Shown: positions 1 to 4,984, numbered from the stretch's first letter. The stretch: 5,002 bases of DNA from Anaerolineales bacterium (GCA_028689195.1 JAQTWR010000244.1:1-5002), one strand, 5' to 3'. Translations and numbers: made by a program. Notes: a model not told the origin generated them from the sequence alone.

Positions 1-1416
1 GATAAAGTGGACGCGCGCACCGATATTTATTCGCTCGGCGTGATGCTGTATGAAATGCTCGCGGGCGAAGTTCCCTTCGACGCGGAGTCTTCCTTCGGCG
101 TGCTGATGAAACATCTCAACGATCCGCCGCCGCCCATCGCGGGCGCTTCGATTGACATTCAAAATATCATTGACCGCGCGCTGGCAAAAGAAGCGGACTC
201 GCGCTACACATCGGCAAAAGAATTAGCCGATGAATTCGCCGCCATACTCGACGGGAAAACAACCTCGACGCGCACTTCCCAAATCCTGGAAAAAGCGCGC
301 GCGATTTCAGAAGATAAAAAACAACCGCGCCCGTTCAATTGGATGTTTGCGCTCGGCGGCGCGGCGGCGCTCGTTTTGGCTTTTGCGGCGTATTGGTATT
401 TTTCTCCCGCGCCAAGCGCAAAGAATGAGAACGAAATCGCGGGGCGCGTCTCGTATCTCGACTTCAACAACGTGCTGGATAAAGCCACGATCACCATTAC
501 AGAACTGCCCGCCCCAAAAGCCGGCTCGCATTATGATGTTTGGTTTCTTGCTCAAGGCGGAGAGACTCGGCGCAACATCGGCTCTGTCAATGTAGATGAA
601 AACGGACAGGGGCAGATGGTTTTCATCAACTCAAGTCAGGAAAACATCCTCGCCGCGTTCGACCAGATTGAAATCACCATCGAGCCGAACAACGACCCCG
701 CGCCGGAAGAATCTTCGAGGAAGGTGGCTGCGTCTTCAGTATTTCCGCCGCTGGCGTTTACGCACATACGCCACCTTTTAGTCGCGTTCGATTCCGCGCC
801 CGACCAGAACGCGCTTATTCAAGGTTTATGGGCTACGGCTGACAGCGCCGACACAAGCGCGTTTGAATTGCAAGAAGCGTTTGCCAACGACGATGAAAAG
901 ATTATCCGCTTGAAAACGGAAGAGATTATCAATCAAATTGCGGGCAACCAAAACCCGGATCAATATAAAGATTGGAACGGGGACGGAACGATAGACGACC
1001 CAAGCGACGGATACGGTTTGCTCCCGAATGGCGCGGGGCAAGGCTATATTCCCGCAACCATCGCTCACGCAAAATTTGCCGCAGAAGCGCCGGACGCGAC
1101 GGAGAGCATCCAAACCCATAGCGCGCACGTCGTCACCTGCGTCGAAAACATGGACGGCTGGACAAAACAATTATTGGCAAAAGCCCTGCTTTTGCAAGAG
1201 ACGCCCTTCGGCCCGGAAATGTACCCGCTCATTACAGAGATGTCCGCGCTTTCGTTGAAAATCCTTTCGGGCGTGGATTCAAACGGCAACAAGTTGCTCG
1301 AACCCATCATCGGCGAAGGCGGCGCGGATACGGCTTACGAACACGCCTTTTACATGGCGAATATGCAATTGATGTTGGGAGCGGGCAGAATTCCTCCGCC
1401 GGCAACACGTAAATAA
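1..1416 (+). CDS. Transmembrane Ser/Thr protein kinase, C-terminal part, with RskA-like external domain (5' partial)
   Basis: The gene is open from the first base and lacks its N-terminus; 471 residues remain (GAT = residue 1). Residues 1-83 are the end of a Hanks-type kinase C-lobe: the subdomain IX signature DIYSLGVMLYEML (8-20), GEVPF (22-26), and a subdomain XI-like stretch ending RALAKEADSRY. The ATP site, catalytic loop and activation loop lie upstream of the window. A linker leads to one membrane helix at about 114-134, so the rest should be outside the cell. Residues about 148-249 resemble the RskA anti-sigma C-terminal domain (YDVWFLAQGG, then ITIEPNNDPAPEES). Residues about 254-455 are probably helical, with HxxH pairs (H255/H258, H373/H376), single His at 356 and 448, and two EF-hand/dockerin-like loops (D324-N326-D328-D332; D426-N428-N430-E434). 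Family knowledge: such kinases phosphorylate cytoplasmic targets in response to an external cue. The ligand is unknown. The kinase call is firm; the external domain assignments are by eye. Confidence 0.9.
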   Translation, partial: DKVDARTDIYSLGVMLYEMLAGEVPFDAESSFGVLMKHLNDPPPPIAGASIDIQNIIDRALAKEADSRYTSAKELADEFAAILDGKTTSTRTSQILEKARAISEDKKQPRPFNWMFALGGAAALVLAFAAYWYFSPAPSAKNENEIAGRVSYLDFNNVLDKATITITELPAPKAGSHYDVWFLAQGGETRRNIGSVNVDENGQGQMVFINSSQENILAAFDQIEITIEPNNDPAPEESSRKVAASSVFPPLAFTHIRHLLVAFDSAPDQNALIQGLWATADSADTSAFELQEAFANDDEKIIRLKTEEIINQIAGNQNPDQYKDWNGDGTIDDPSDGYGLLPNGAGQGYIPATIAHAKFAAEAPDATESIQTHSAHVVTCVENMDGWTKQLLAKALLLQETPFGPEMYPLITEMSALSLKILSGVDSNGNKLLEPIIGEGGADTAYEHAFYMANMQLMLGAGRIPPPATRK

Positions 1417-1419
1417 ATC

Positions 1420-1453
1420 AAACGCCCTCTTCTAAACGGAGAGGGCGTTTTTT
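1420..1453 (+). terminator. Intrinsic terminator of the kinase gene
   Basis: A perfect stem is formed by 1420-1430 and 1440-1450 (core AACGCCCTCT / AGAGGGCGTT) with a 9-nt loop. The T run spans 1448-1453, partly inside the stem, followed by ATTTC. It starts 3 nt after the kinase stop codon. Read on the minus strand the stem is followed by TGATTTATTT, so it might also stop the converging AMMECR1 transcript, less efficiently. Confidence 0.9.
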
Positions 1454-1460
1454 ATTTCAA

Positions 1461-1490
1461 AGAGATTCTTCGCTTCGCTCAGAACGACAC
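1461..1490. repeat. Short intergenic repeat of the TTCTGAGCGAAGCGAAGAATCT type
   Basis: The minus-strand reading of 1464-1485 contains TTCTGAGCGAAGCGAAGAAT followed by CT, preceded by GTGTCG. I recognise this from memory as a recurrent intergenic motif in environmental bacterial genomes, often written GTCATTCTGAGCGAAGCGAAG; that recognition was not searched here. It has an internal tandem GCGAAGCGAAG and TTCT/AGAA ends that could pair weakly. It sits in the short gap between two convergent genes. Only one copy is in the window. Confidence 0.45.
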
Positions 1491-1506
1491 CGCGTAAGGT
1501 GAGTTT

Positions 1507-2082
1507 TTAATTCGCTTCGTGAAATTCTTCGACGCGATACAGATAAACTTCCAGTTTTTCATTCCGCCATAAATTAGAAGGCGCGCCCATCTTCGCGCAC
1601 AAATGATTCAAAAAATCTTCGGGGTCGGGAATCTGCTCCCAAACTTGCGGAAGAAAAGTAGCGCGGCGCCGCCCGTATTTGAGGATGACCCCGTCTTCAT
1701 GCGGATTCAGCCGCGCAAGCAAATCCTCGCTCGAAGAATATTCCAGCGGAATCGGCGCGGTCAAACGCGAGACTTCGATGTGAATCCTGCTTAATTCAGA
1801 TTCATCCACCGGCGGAAAGCGCGGATCTTCCAGCGCGGCTGCGACGGCATGTTCGCGCACGTCCGCCGCCAGCGGTTGATAGGCTTCGAGCGCGCCGATA
1901 CATCCGCGCAATTCACGGTTGACGGTCAGCGTGACAAAACTCGCGCCGTTCTCCAGCAAACGCGGCGTAAGCGACGCGGCGATCAACGGCGGAAGTTTTT
2001 TTCCGCGCACGCCAAATTCCAACGCCTCGCGCGCGAGACGCAAAAGGATTTGTTTTTCGGTATCGGACAATTTTTCGGTCAT
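1507..2082 (-). CDS. AMMECR1 domain protein (AmmeMemoRadiSam protein A-like)
   Basis: The protein has 191 residues, a normal length for the AMMECR1 family. Visible family marks are the signature LRGCIG (58-63), DPRFPPV (86-92), the strand IHIEVSRLTAP (about 100-110), and the C-terminal block GVILKYGRRRATFLPQVWEQ (131-150) followed by a DFLNHLCAKMG-like helix. In many bacteria and archaea this domain occurs with a MEMO protein and a radical SAM enzyme; its biochemical role is unsettled. Neither partner is in this window. The chosen ATG at 2082 has a strong SD (GGGAGGG, 2093-2087, 4 nt away). An ATG at 2100 would add six residues (MLREGC), but the SD would then lie inside the gene. It follows the flavin reductase gene by 33 nt in the same direction, so the two are probably co-transcribed. 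No membrane segment or signal peptide is seen, so it is cytoplasmic. The family call is firm; the function is not known. Confidence 0.9.
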   Translation of the reverse strand: MTEKLSDTEKQILLRLAREALEFGVRGKKLPPLIAASLTPRLLENGASFVTLTVNRELRGCIGALEAYQPLAADVREHAVAAALEDPRFPPVDESELSRIHIEVSRLTAPIPLEYSSSEDLLARLNPHEDGVILKYGRRRATFLPQVWEQIPDPEDFLNHLCAKMGAPSNLWRNEKLEVYLYRVEEFHEAN

Positions 2083-2086
2083 GCAG

Positions 2087-2093
2087 CCCTCCC
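2087..2093 (-). promoter_or_regulatory. Ribosome binding site deciding the AMMECR1 start
   Basis: The minus strand reads GGGAGGG-CTGC-ATG, a strong SD 4 nt before the ATG at 2082. It falls between the two candidate starts (2100 and 2082), supports the inner one, and is consistent with internal translation initiation on a two-gene mRNA. Confidence 0.75.
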
Positions 2094-2115
2094 GCAACAC
2101 GACATGAATATCGCG

Positions 2116-2610
2116 TTACTTGGACAACTTCCAATACTGACGGTCGTGATAAATCAACGGCTCGCCTTCGCCAAAGCTGCGCGCCGCGACCACTTCCGCG
2201 ATGAAAAGCGTCTTCATGCCCGCGTCAAAAGTTTGGACGACGCGGCAATCGAGCCAAGCCAATCCGCCTGCGATGAGCGGCGAACCCGTGACGAGAGTCT
2301 CGGTTTGAATATCGGCGAAACGATCCGAGGTTTCGGCGCGACCCGCGAAGAGGTCTGAGATTTCAACCTGCTGCGCGGAGAGCATCGTCAACCCAAACGC
2401 GCGCGACTTGGAGACAAACTCGTGCGTGCGCGAACCCGTTTGCAGCGAAATGGAAACCGTGGCGGGGTCGAGAGAAATGGACGTGAACGAGTTCACGGTC
2501 ATGCCGTGACGCTCGCCTTCATGCGCGGCGGCGACAACCGTCACGCCGGCAGACCATGCTCGCATGGTCGCGCGTAATTCTTCTGAAAAAGCGGGGGAGA
2601 TTTTGTTCAT
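2116..2610 (-). CDS. Flavin reductase-like domain protein (NAD(P)H:FMN/FAD oxidoreductase type)
   Basis: The protein has 164 residues, typical for short flavin reductases of the HpaC/flavin_Reduct type. These use NAD(P)H to reduce FMN or FAD, often for a two-component monooxygenase. Family marks are GVTVVAAAHEGERHGMTVNS (22-41), the flavin-binding continuation SFTSISLDPATVSISL (41-56), the segment SRAFGLTMLSAQQ (69-81), and the end PLIYHDRQYWKL (151-162). The usual GDH motif near 'GDHTLFIGEV', tied to NADH binding in characterised members, reads GMKTLFIAEV here (131-140), so the Asp and His are missing. Cofactor or substrate choice may therefore differ, or the protein may bind flavin without being a standard reductase. 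No monooxygenase partner is present. The ATG at 2610 has no SD but has a good promoter just upstream, so the mRNA may be nearly leaderless. It is the first gene of the unit with AMMECR1; the protein is cytoplasmic. Confidence 0.88.
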   Translation of the reverse strand: MNKISPAFSEELRATMRAWSAGVTVVAAAHEGERHGMTVNSFTSISLDPATVSISLQTGSRTHEFVSKSRAFGLTMLSAQQVEISDLFAGRAETSDRFADIQTETLVTGSPLIAGGLAWLDCRVVQTFDAGMKTLFIAEVVAARSFGEGEPLIYHDRQYWKLSK

Positions 2611-2619
2611 GTTAATTTC

Positions 2620-2648
2620 ATCATAATTGCGAGGGAAGGGCGCGTCAA
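2620..2648 (-). promoter_or_regulatory. Sigma70-type promoter of the flavin reductase / AMMECR1 unit
   Basis: On the minus strand there is a -35 box TTGACG (2648-2643, 5 of 6 to consensus), a 17-nt spacer, and a -10 box TATGAT (2625-2620, 5 of 6). The predicted start is near the A at 2613, leaving about 3 nt of leader before the ATG at 2610. No SD fits in such a leader, so translation would be leaderless or nearly so. Confidence 0.7.
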
Positions 2649-2650
2649 GG

Positions 2651-2789
2651 ACATTTTTGAGAGTGTCTAGCTTTGTGGGCTAAACACAAAGTCACGAAGA
2701 CTCGAAGACGCAAAGAAACCTTTGAGGCTTGGCGTCTTTGCGCCTTCGCGTTAAAGAAAGCCCATCCTTTTAGACACTCCTACATTTTT
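2651..2789. repeat. MITE-like palindromic element with inverted ends and possible 8-bp target duplication
   Basis: The ends GAGTGTCTA (2661-2669) and TAGACACTC (2771-2779) are perfect inverted repeats. After a non-matching 6-nt block, TGGGCT (2676-2681) pairs again with AGCCCA (2759-2764). Two nt outside each end lies ACATTTTT (2651-2658 and 2782-2789), which could be a target-site duplication, although its T-rich nature makes chance agreement possible. The interior is itself a large imperfect hairpin built of 8-nt units. There is no coding capacity. It lies between two divergent promoters. The class resembles the CACAAAG/CACGAAG intergenic repeats I recall from other environmental genomes; this was not searched. 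Confidence 0.55.
2684..2748. repeat. Octamer-periodic hairpin inside the MITE-like element
   Basis: Four consecutive 8-nt units end in CAAAG or CGAAG: ACACAAAG (2684-2691), TCACGAAG, ACTCGAAG and ACGCAAAG (2708-2715). The last two, CGAAGACGCAAAG (2703-2715), pair with CTTTGCGCCTTCG (2736-2748) with one mismatch (G-U in RNA), leaving a 20-nt loop. Transcribed RNA would form a stable stem of about 13 bp. Confidence 0.6.
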
Positions 2790-2816
2790 TTATCTTAAAT
2801 CCATTTCATCATCGCA

Positions 2817-2825
2817 TGGTAAACT
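2817..2825 (+). promoter_or_regulatory. Extended -10 promoter just upstream of the C39-like gene
   Basis: TGG-TAAACT (TG at 2817-2818, hexamer 2820-2825) matches an extended -10 box. No convincing -35 is seen at 17 nt. The expected +1 falls at 2832, exactly the A of the start codon. There is no SD in the CTCCCCGT preceding the ATG. Together this suggests a leaderless mRNA. Confidence 0.5.
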
Positions 2826-2831
2826 CCCCGT

Positions 2832-4064
2832 ATGAACAAAAGTATTAGAAATATCCTCATCGCGCTGGCAGGATTAATTCTGCTGGCTGTTTTGATTTAT
2901 CAAATCCCCTACGTCAAATCAATTGTAGATTGGCGCGTCGAAAAATATACGATTTATTTTAAGAACACAATTCATCCAATCGGTCCCGCGCCAACGGCTT
3001 TGCCCGTCACGCCGCGACCTGTCGCGCCGACCGCGACGGCAACCTCCACGCCCGTTGTCGAACTCGCGCCGTCCGTCACGCCCACGGCAACGTTCGCGCC
3101 GCTCCCCGCGCAGGCGTTCGTCAAATCGCCCGCGTTTGAAAAGCAAACTCCCAACAACTGCGGACCCGCCACGCTCTCGATGGCGCTGCACATCTACGGC
3201 TGGGAAGGAAATCAAAAAGATATTTCAGACCTCGTCAAACCCGTAGTTGGAGACCGCAACGTCAACCCCGAAGAATTGCGCTACTACGTCCGCACGCAGG
3301 CGGGCTGGCTCAACATGGAATATCGCGTGGGCGGAAATATCGAAACGCTCAAACGACTCATCGCCGCGAATTATCCCGTCATGGTAGAAAGCGTCACCGC
3401 GCTCGACCCCAACGACGCGCTTGGTCCTACCGACGATCTCTGGGCGGCGCACTACCTTTTGCTCACAGGTTACGACGATAACGCGCAGGAGTTCGCCATT
3501 CAAGATTCCTATCACGGCGCCGATTTGAAAATTTCCTACTCGAAACTTCAAGAGCAGTGGCACGCCTTCAACAACTTATACATCGTAATCTACTTCCCGC
3601 AATTTGAAGACGAGATGAAATTGCTGCTCGCTTCAAATTGGGACGCGGCTCAGAATCGTCGAAACGCGCTGGCTGATTCTCAAGCCGCGACGCTTGCCTC
3701 GCCCGAAGATTCCTTTGCGTGGTTCAATCTTGGCAGCAACCTCGTTTATTTCGACCGCTACGACGAAGCCGCGCTCGCATACGACAAAGCGCGCGAACTC
3801 CATCTGCCTTTGCGGATGTTCCGCTATCAGTTCGGTCCCTTCCTCGCGTACTTCCACTCAAACCGAAACGACGACCTGCTTGCCTTAACCGATTATGCGC
3901 GCGGCGTTACGGATATGTCCGAAGAAGCCTGGTTGTGGTATGGTTTCGGTTTATATCGCAAAGGCGATTACGACGGCGCGCGTAAAGCGTGGCTGAAGGC
4001 AGACAAGATCAACCCGAATTTTTTTGAAGACCAGGCGCAAAAAGCGCTGGATTTAATTCAATAG
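2832..4064 (+). CDS. Membrane-anchored C39-like cysteine peptidase with C-terminal TPR region
   Basis: The protein has 410 residues. A short positive N-terminus (MNKSIRN) precedes one membrane helix (about 8-24), predicting a signal anchor with the rest outside the cell. A Pro/Thr-rich spacer (about 52-95, for example PTATATSTP) follows. Residues about 97-257 look like a C39-like papain-fold peptidase: oxyanion Gln105, catalytic Cys110 in NNCGPATLSM, His207 in AAHYLLLTGYDD, and Asp225 in IQDSYHG. Residues about 292-397 contain TPR-like helices, clearest at 292-325 (AWFNLGSNLVYFDRYDEAAL) and 364-397 (AWLWYGFGLYRKGDYDGARK), with a degenerate repeat between. C39 peptidases in ABC exporters cut leaders after double glycine, but here there is no transporter, so the substrate is unknown; TPRs suggest a protein partner. 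All catalytic residues seem present. The ATG is supported by the -10 box ending 6 nt upstream, without an SD. The acyltransferase gene follows after 6 nt. The domain call is good; the cellular role is unknown. Confidence 0.85.
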   Translation: MNKSIRNILIALAGLILLAVLIYQIPYVKSIVDWRVEKYTIYFKNTIHPIGPAPTALPVTPRPVAPTATATSTPVVELAPSVTPTATFAPLPAQAFVKSPAFEKQTPNNCGPATLSMALHIYGWEGNQKDISDLVKPVVGDRNVNPEELRYYVRTQAGWLNMEYRVGGNIETLKRLIAANYPVMVESVTALDPNDALGPTDDLWAAHYLLLTGYDDNAQEFAIQDSYHGADLKISYSKLQEQWHAFNNLYIVIYFPQFEDEMKLLLASNWDAAQNRRNALADSQAATLASPEDSFAWFNLGSNLVYFDRYDEAALAYDKARELHLPLRMFRYQFGPFLAYFHSNRNDDLLALTDYARGVTDMSEEAWLWYGFGLYRKGDYDGARKAWLKADKINPNFFEDQAQKALDLIQ

Positions 4065-4067
4065 GAG
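4063..4067 (+). promoter_or_regulatory. Ribosome binding site overlapping the upstream stop codon
   Basis: AGGAG starts inside the TAG stop of the C39-like gene and ends 3 nt before the ATG at 4071. The spacing is shorter than the usual optimum. The arrangement favours re-initiation by ribosomes finishing the upstream gene, that is, translational coupling. Confidence 0.65.
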
Positions 4068-4070
4068 TCT

Positions 4071-4637
4071 ATGAACATCACCATTTTTAATACCCCCATC
4101 CTCAGTGCCCTGCTGCGCCGCGCGACCAAGATCGTTCTGTTCTTCGTCGGCTGGCGCGTGGAAGGCGTCATGCCCGACCTGCCAAAATTCGTCTGGATTG
4201 GCGCGCCGCATACATCTAACTGGGATTTTATGCTGCTGCTCGCGCTGGGATTCACCATCGGCGCGAAATTGAAATTCATGGGGAAATCGGAACTCTTCCG
4301 CCCGCCATTTGGATTCTTCTTTTATTGGTGCGGCGGCATTCCCGTAGTGCGAACCAAATCCAACGGATTGGTCGAGCAAACGGTAAAAGCGATTCAAAAT
4401 TCAAAAGAGTTCATCCTCGCCATCGCGCCGCAAGGCACGCGCGATAAAACCCGCGAATGGAAAAGCGGCTTTTATCACATCGCAAAAAACGCCGGCATTC
4501 CTCTCGTATTGGGATTTGTGGACGCCAAAAGAAAAATCGTCGGCGTGGGAAAAACCTTCACACTGACAGACAACATAGACGCGGATATGACCGCCATCAA
4601 ATCGTTTTACGCGGAATTGGAAGGAATCAACTACTAA
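4071..4637 (+). CDS. PlsC-like lysophospholipid acyltransferase (1-acyl-glycerol-3-phosphate acyltransferase family)
   Basis: The protein has 188 residues, matching the short bacterial acyltransferases of the PlsC/LPLAT superfamily. The catalytic HX4D motif is HTSNWD (His47, Asp52). Block II is visible as GKSELF (71-76) and GGIPVVR (88-94), block III as APQGTR (119-124), and block IV as AGIPLVLGFVD (141-151). Family members transfer an acyl chain from acyl-ACP or acyl-CoA to a lysophospholipid at the inner face of the membrane; the exact acceptor cannot be told. Hydrophobic stretches at 20-28, 53-64 and 79-90 would suit peripheral membrane contact. Block III has Gln121 where EGTR-type enzymes have Glu, which normally helps bind the acceptor phosphate, so substrate preference may differ. 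The start is set by the AGGAG overlapping the previous stop. The 6-nt gap to the C39-like gene implies one mRNA. No clear terminator lies directly after it. Confidence 0.88.
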   Translation: MNITIFNTPILSALLRRATKIVLFFVGWRVEGVMPDLPKFVWIGAPHTSNWDFMLLLALGFTIGAKLKFMGKSELFRPPFGFFFYWCGGIPVVRTKSNGLVEQTVKAIQNSKEFILAIAPQGTRDKTREWKSGFYHIAKNAGIPLVLGFVDAKRKIVGVGKTFTLTDNIDADMTAIKSFYAELEGINY

Positions 4638-4713
4638 CGCAAGTTGCCGCCTTTACCAGTTTTTAGGCTCTTTAGGAATTGCCGTGATGATTTCTGATTT
4701 TTGGCTATCTGTG

Positions 4714-4739
4714 GTGGCGCGACATTAATGTCGCGCTAC
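4714..4739. repeat. Perfect 20-nt palindrome GCGCGACATTAATGTCGCGC
   Basis: 4717-4736 is fully self-complementary about the centre ATTAAT. The symmetry extends to 4714-4739 with one G-T pair. No T run follows, so it is not a classical terminator. It may be a protein binding site or a copy of a dispersed GTAGCGCGAC-type repeat, which I recall from related genomes but did not search. Confidence 0.65.
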
Positions 4740-4790
4740 GGGTTGTGGCTTATCACGGCAAACCTCAAATATCCGTTTTTTAATTTTTTT

Positions 4791-4886
4791 TGCCACGGAC
4801 ACTTGCGCCTGCGCACAGCGCTGGTGTTACACGGATTTTCACTAATTCGAAAAAAAAATCCGTGCAAATCGGTGGAATCTGCGGCA
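4791..4886. repeat. Imperfect palindromic intergenic repeat of the CACGGATTTT type
   Basis: The ends TGCCACGGA (4791-4799) and TCTGCGGCA (4878-4886) are inverted copies matching at 7 of 9. Inside, CACGGATTTT (4830-4839) pairs perfectly with AAAATCCGTG (4855-4864) across a 15-nt loop. A T-rich tract precedes it. It resembles the TGCCACGGATTTCACGGATT family of intergenic palindromes I recall from many environmental genomes; this was not searched. The left half looks eroded. Confidence 0.5.
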
Positions 4887-4941
4887 AGGGTCTGAAATTT
4901 TCTTGCCCAGAAAATATGGTAGCAACTTGGGTTAACTAAAT

Positions 4942-4980
4942 AAAAAACTGCGCAGAAGTTTCTAAACCTCCGCGCAGTTT
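4942..4980 (-). terminator. Hairpin terminator, strongest in the minus-strand direction
   Basis: AAACTGCGC (4945-4953) pairs perfectly with GCGCAGTTT (4972-4980). An inner AGGTTT/AAACTT pairing (minus-strand reading) can lengthen the stem past a 2-nt mismatch. On the minus strand the stem runs into six T (4947-4942) then ATTTAG. On the plus strand only CGTTTT follows. It could be bidirectional, serving the acyltransferase unit and a gene to the right. Confidence 0.75.
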
Positions 4981-4984
4981 CGTT

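Noticed and set aside
7..9. GTG at the left edge as the start of the kinase gene
   Set aside because: It lies inside kinase subdomain IX. The conserved catalytic half must be upstream, so the gene is simply cut by the window edge.
2083..2100. Upstream ATG at 2100 for the AMMECR1 protein
   Set aside because: The strong SD lies between this ATG and the one at 2082, and the six added residues are not part of the conserved domain.
1849..2358. Plus-strand open frame of 169 codons
   Set aside because: It lies opposite the AMMECR1 and flavin reductase genes, both with clear family motifs. The translation is rich in Arg, Gln and Ala with no recognisable domain.
2607..2624. Mini open frame from the ATG at 2624 (MMKLT then stop) overlapping the flavin reductase start
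   Set aside because: It has no SD and begins within the predicted -10 box, so the predicted transcript would not contain it.
2684..2758. CRISPR-like periodic repeats
   Set aside because: The units are only 8 nt, contiguous and without spacers, and form one hairpin.
3225..3563. Minus-strand open frame of 112 codons
   Set aside because: It is antisense to the catalytic region of the C39-like peptidase, with no motif and no start signal.
4053..4397. Minus-strand open frame of 114 codons
   Set aside because: It is antisense to the acyltransferase HTSNWD region and has an odd composition.
4701..4895. Plus-strand open frame of 64 codons in the last intergenic space
   Set aside because: It runs through two palindromic repeats, has no SD and resembles no protein; it is best explained as chance translation of repeats.
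4897..4915. Small hairpin ATTTTCT/AGAAAAT as a terminator
   Set aside because: The stem is 7 bp and AT-rich with no T run after it, too weak to call.
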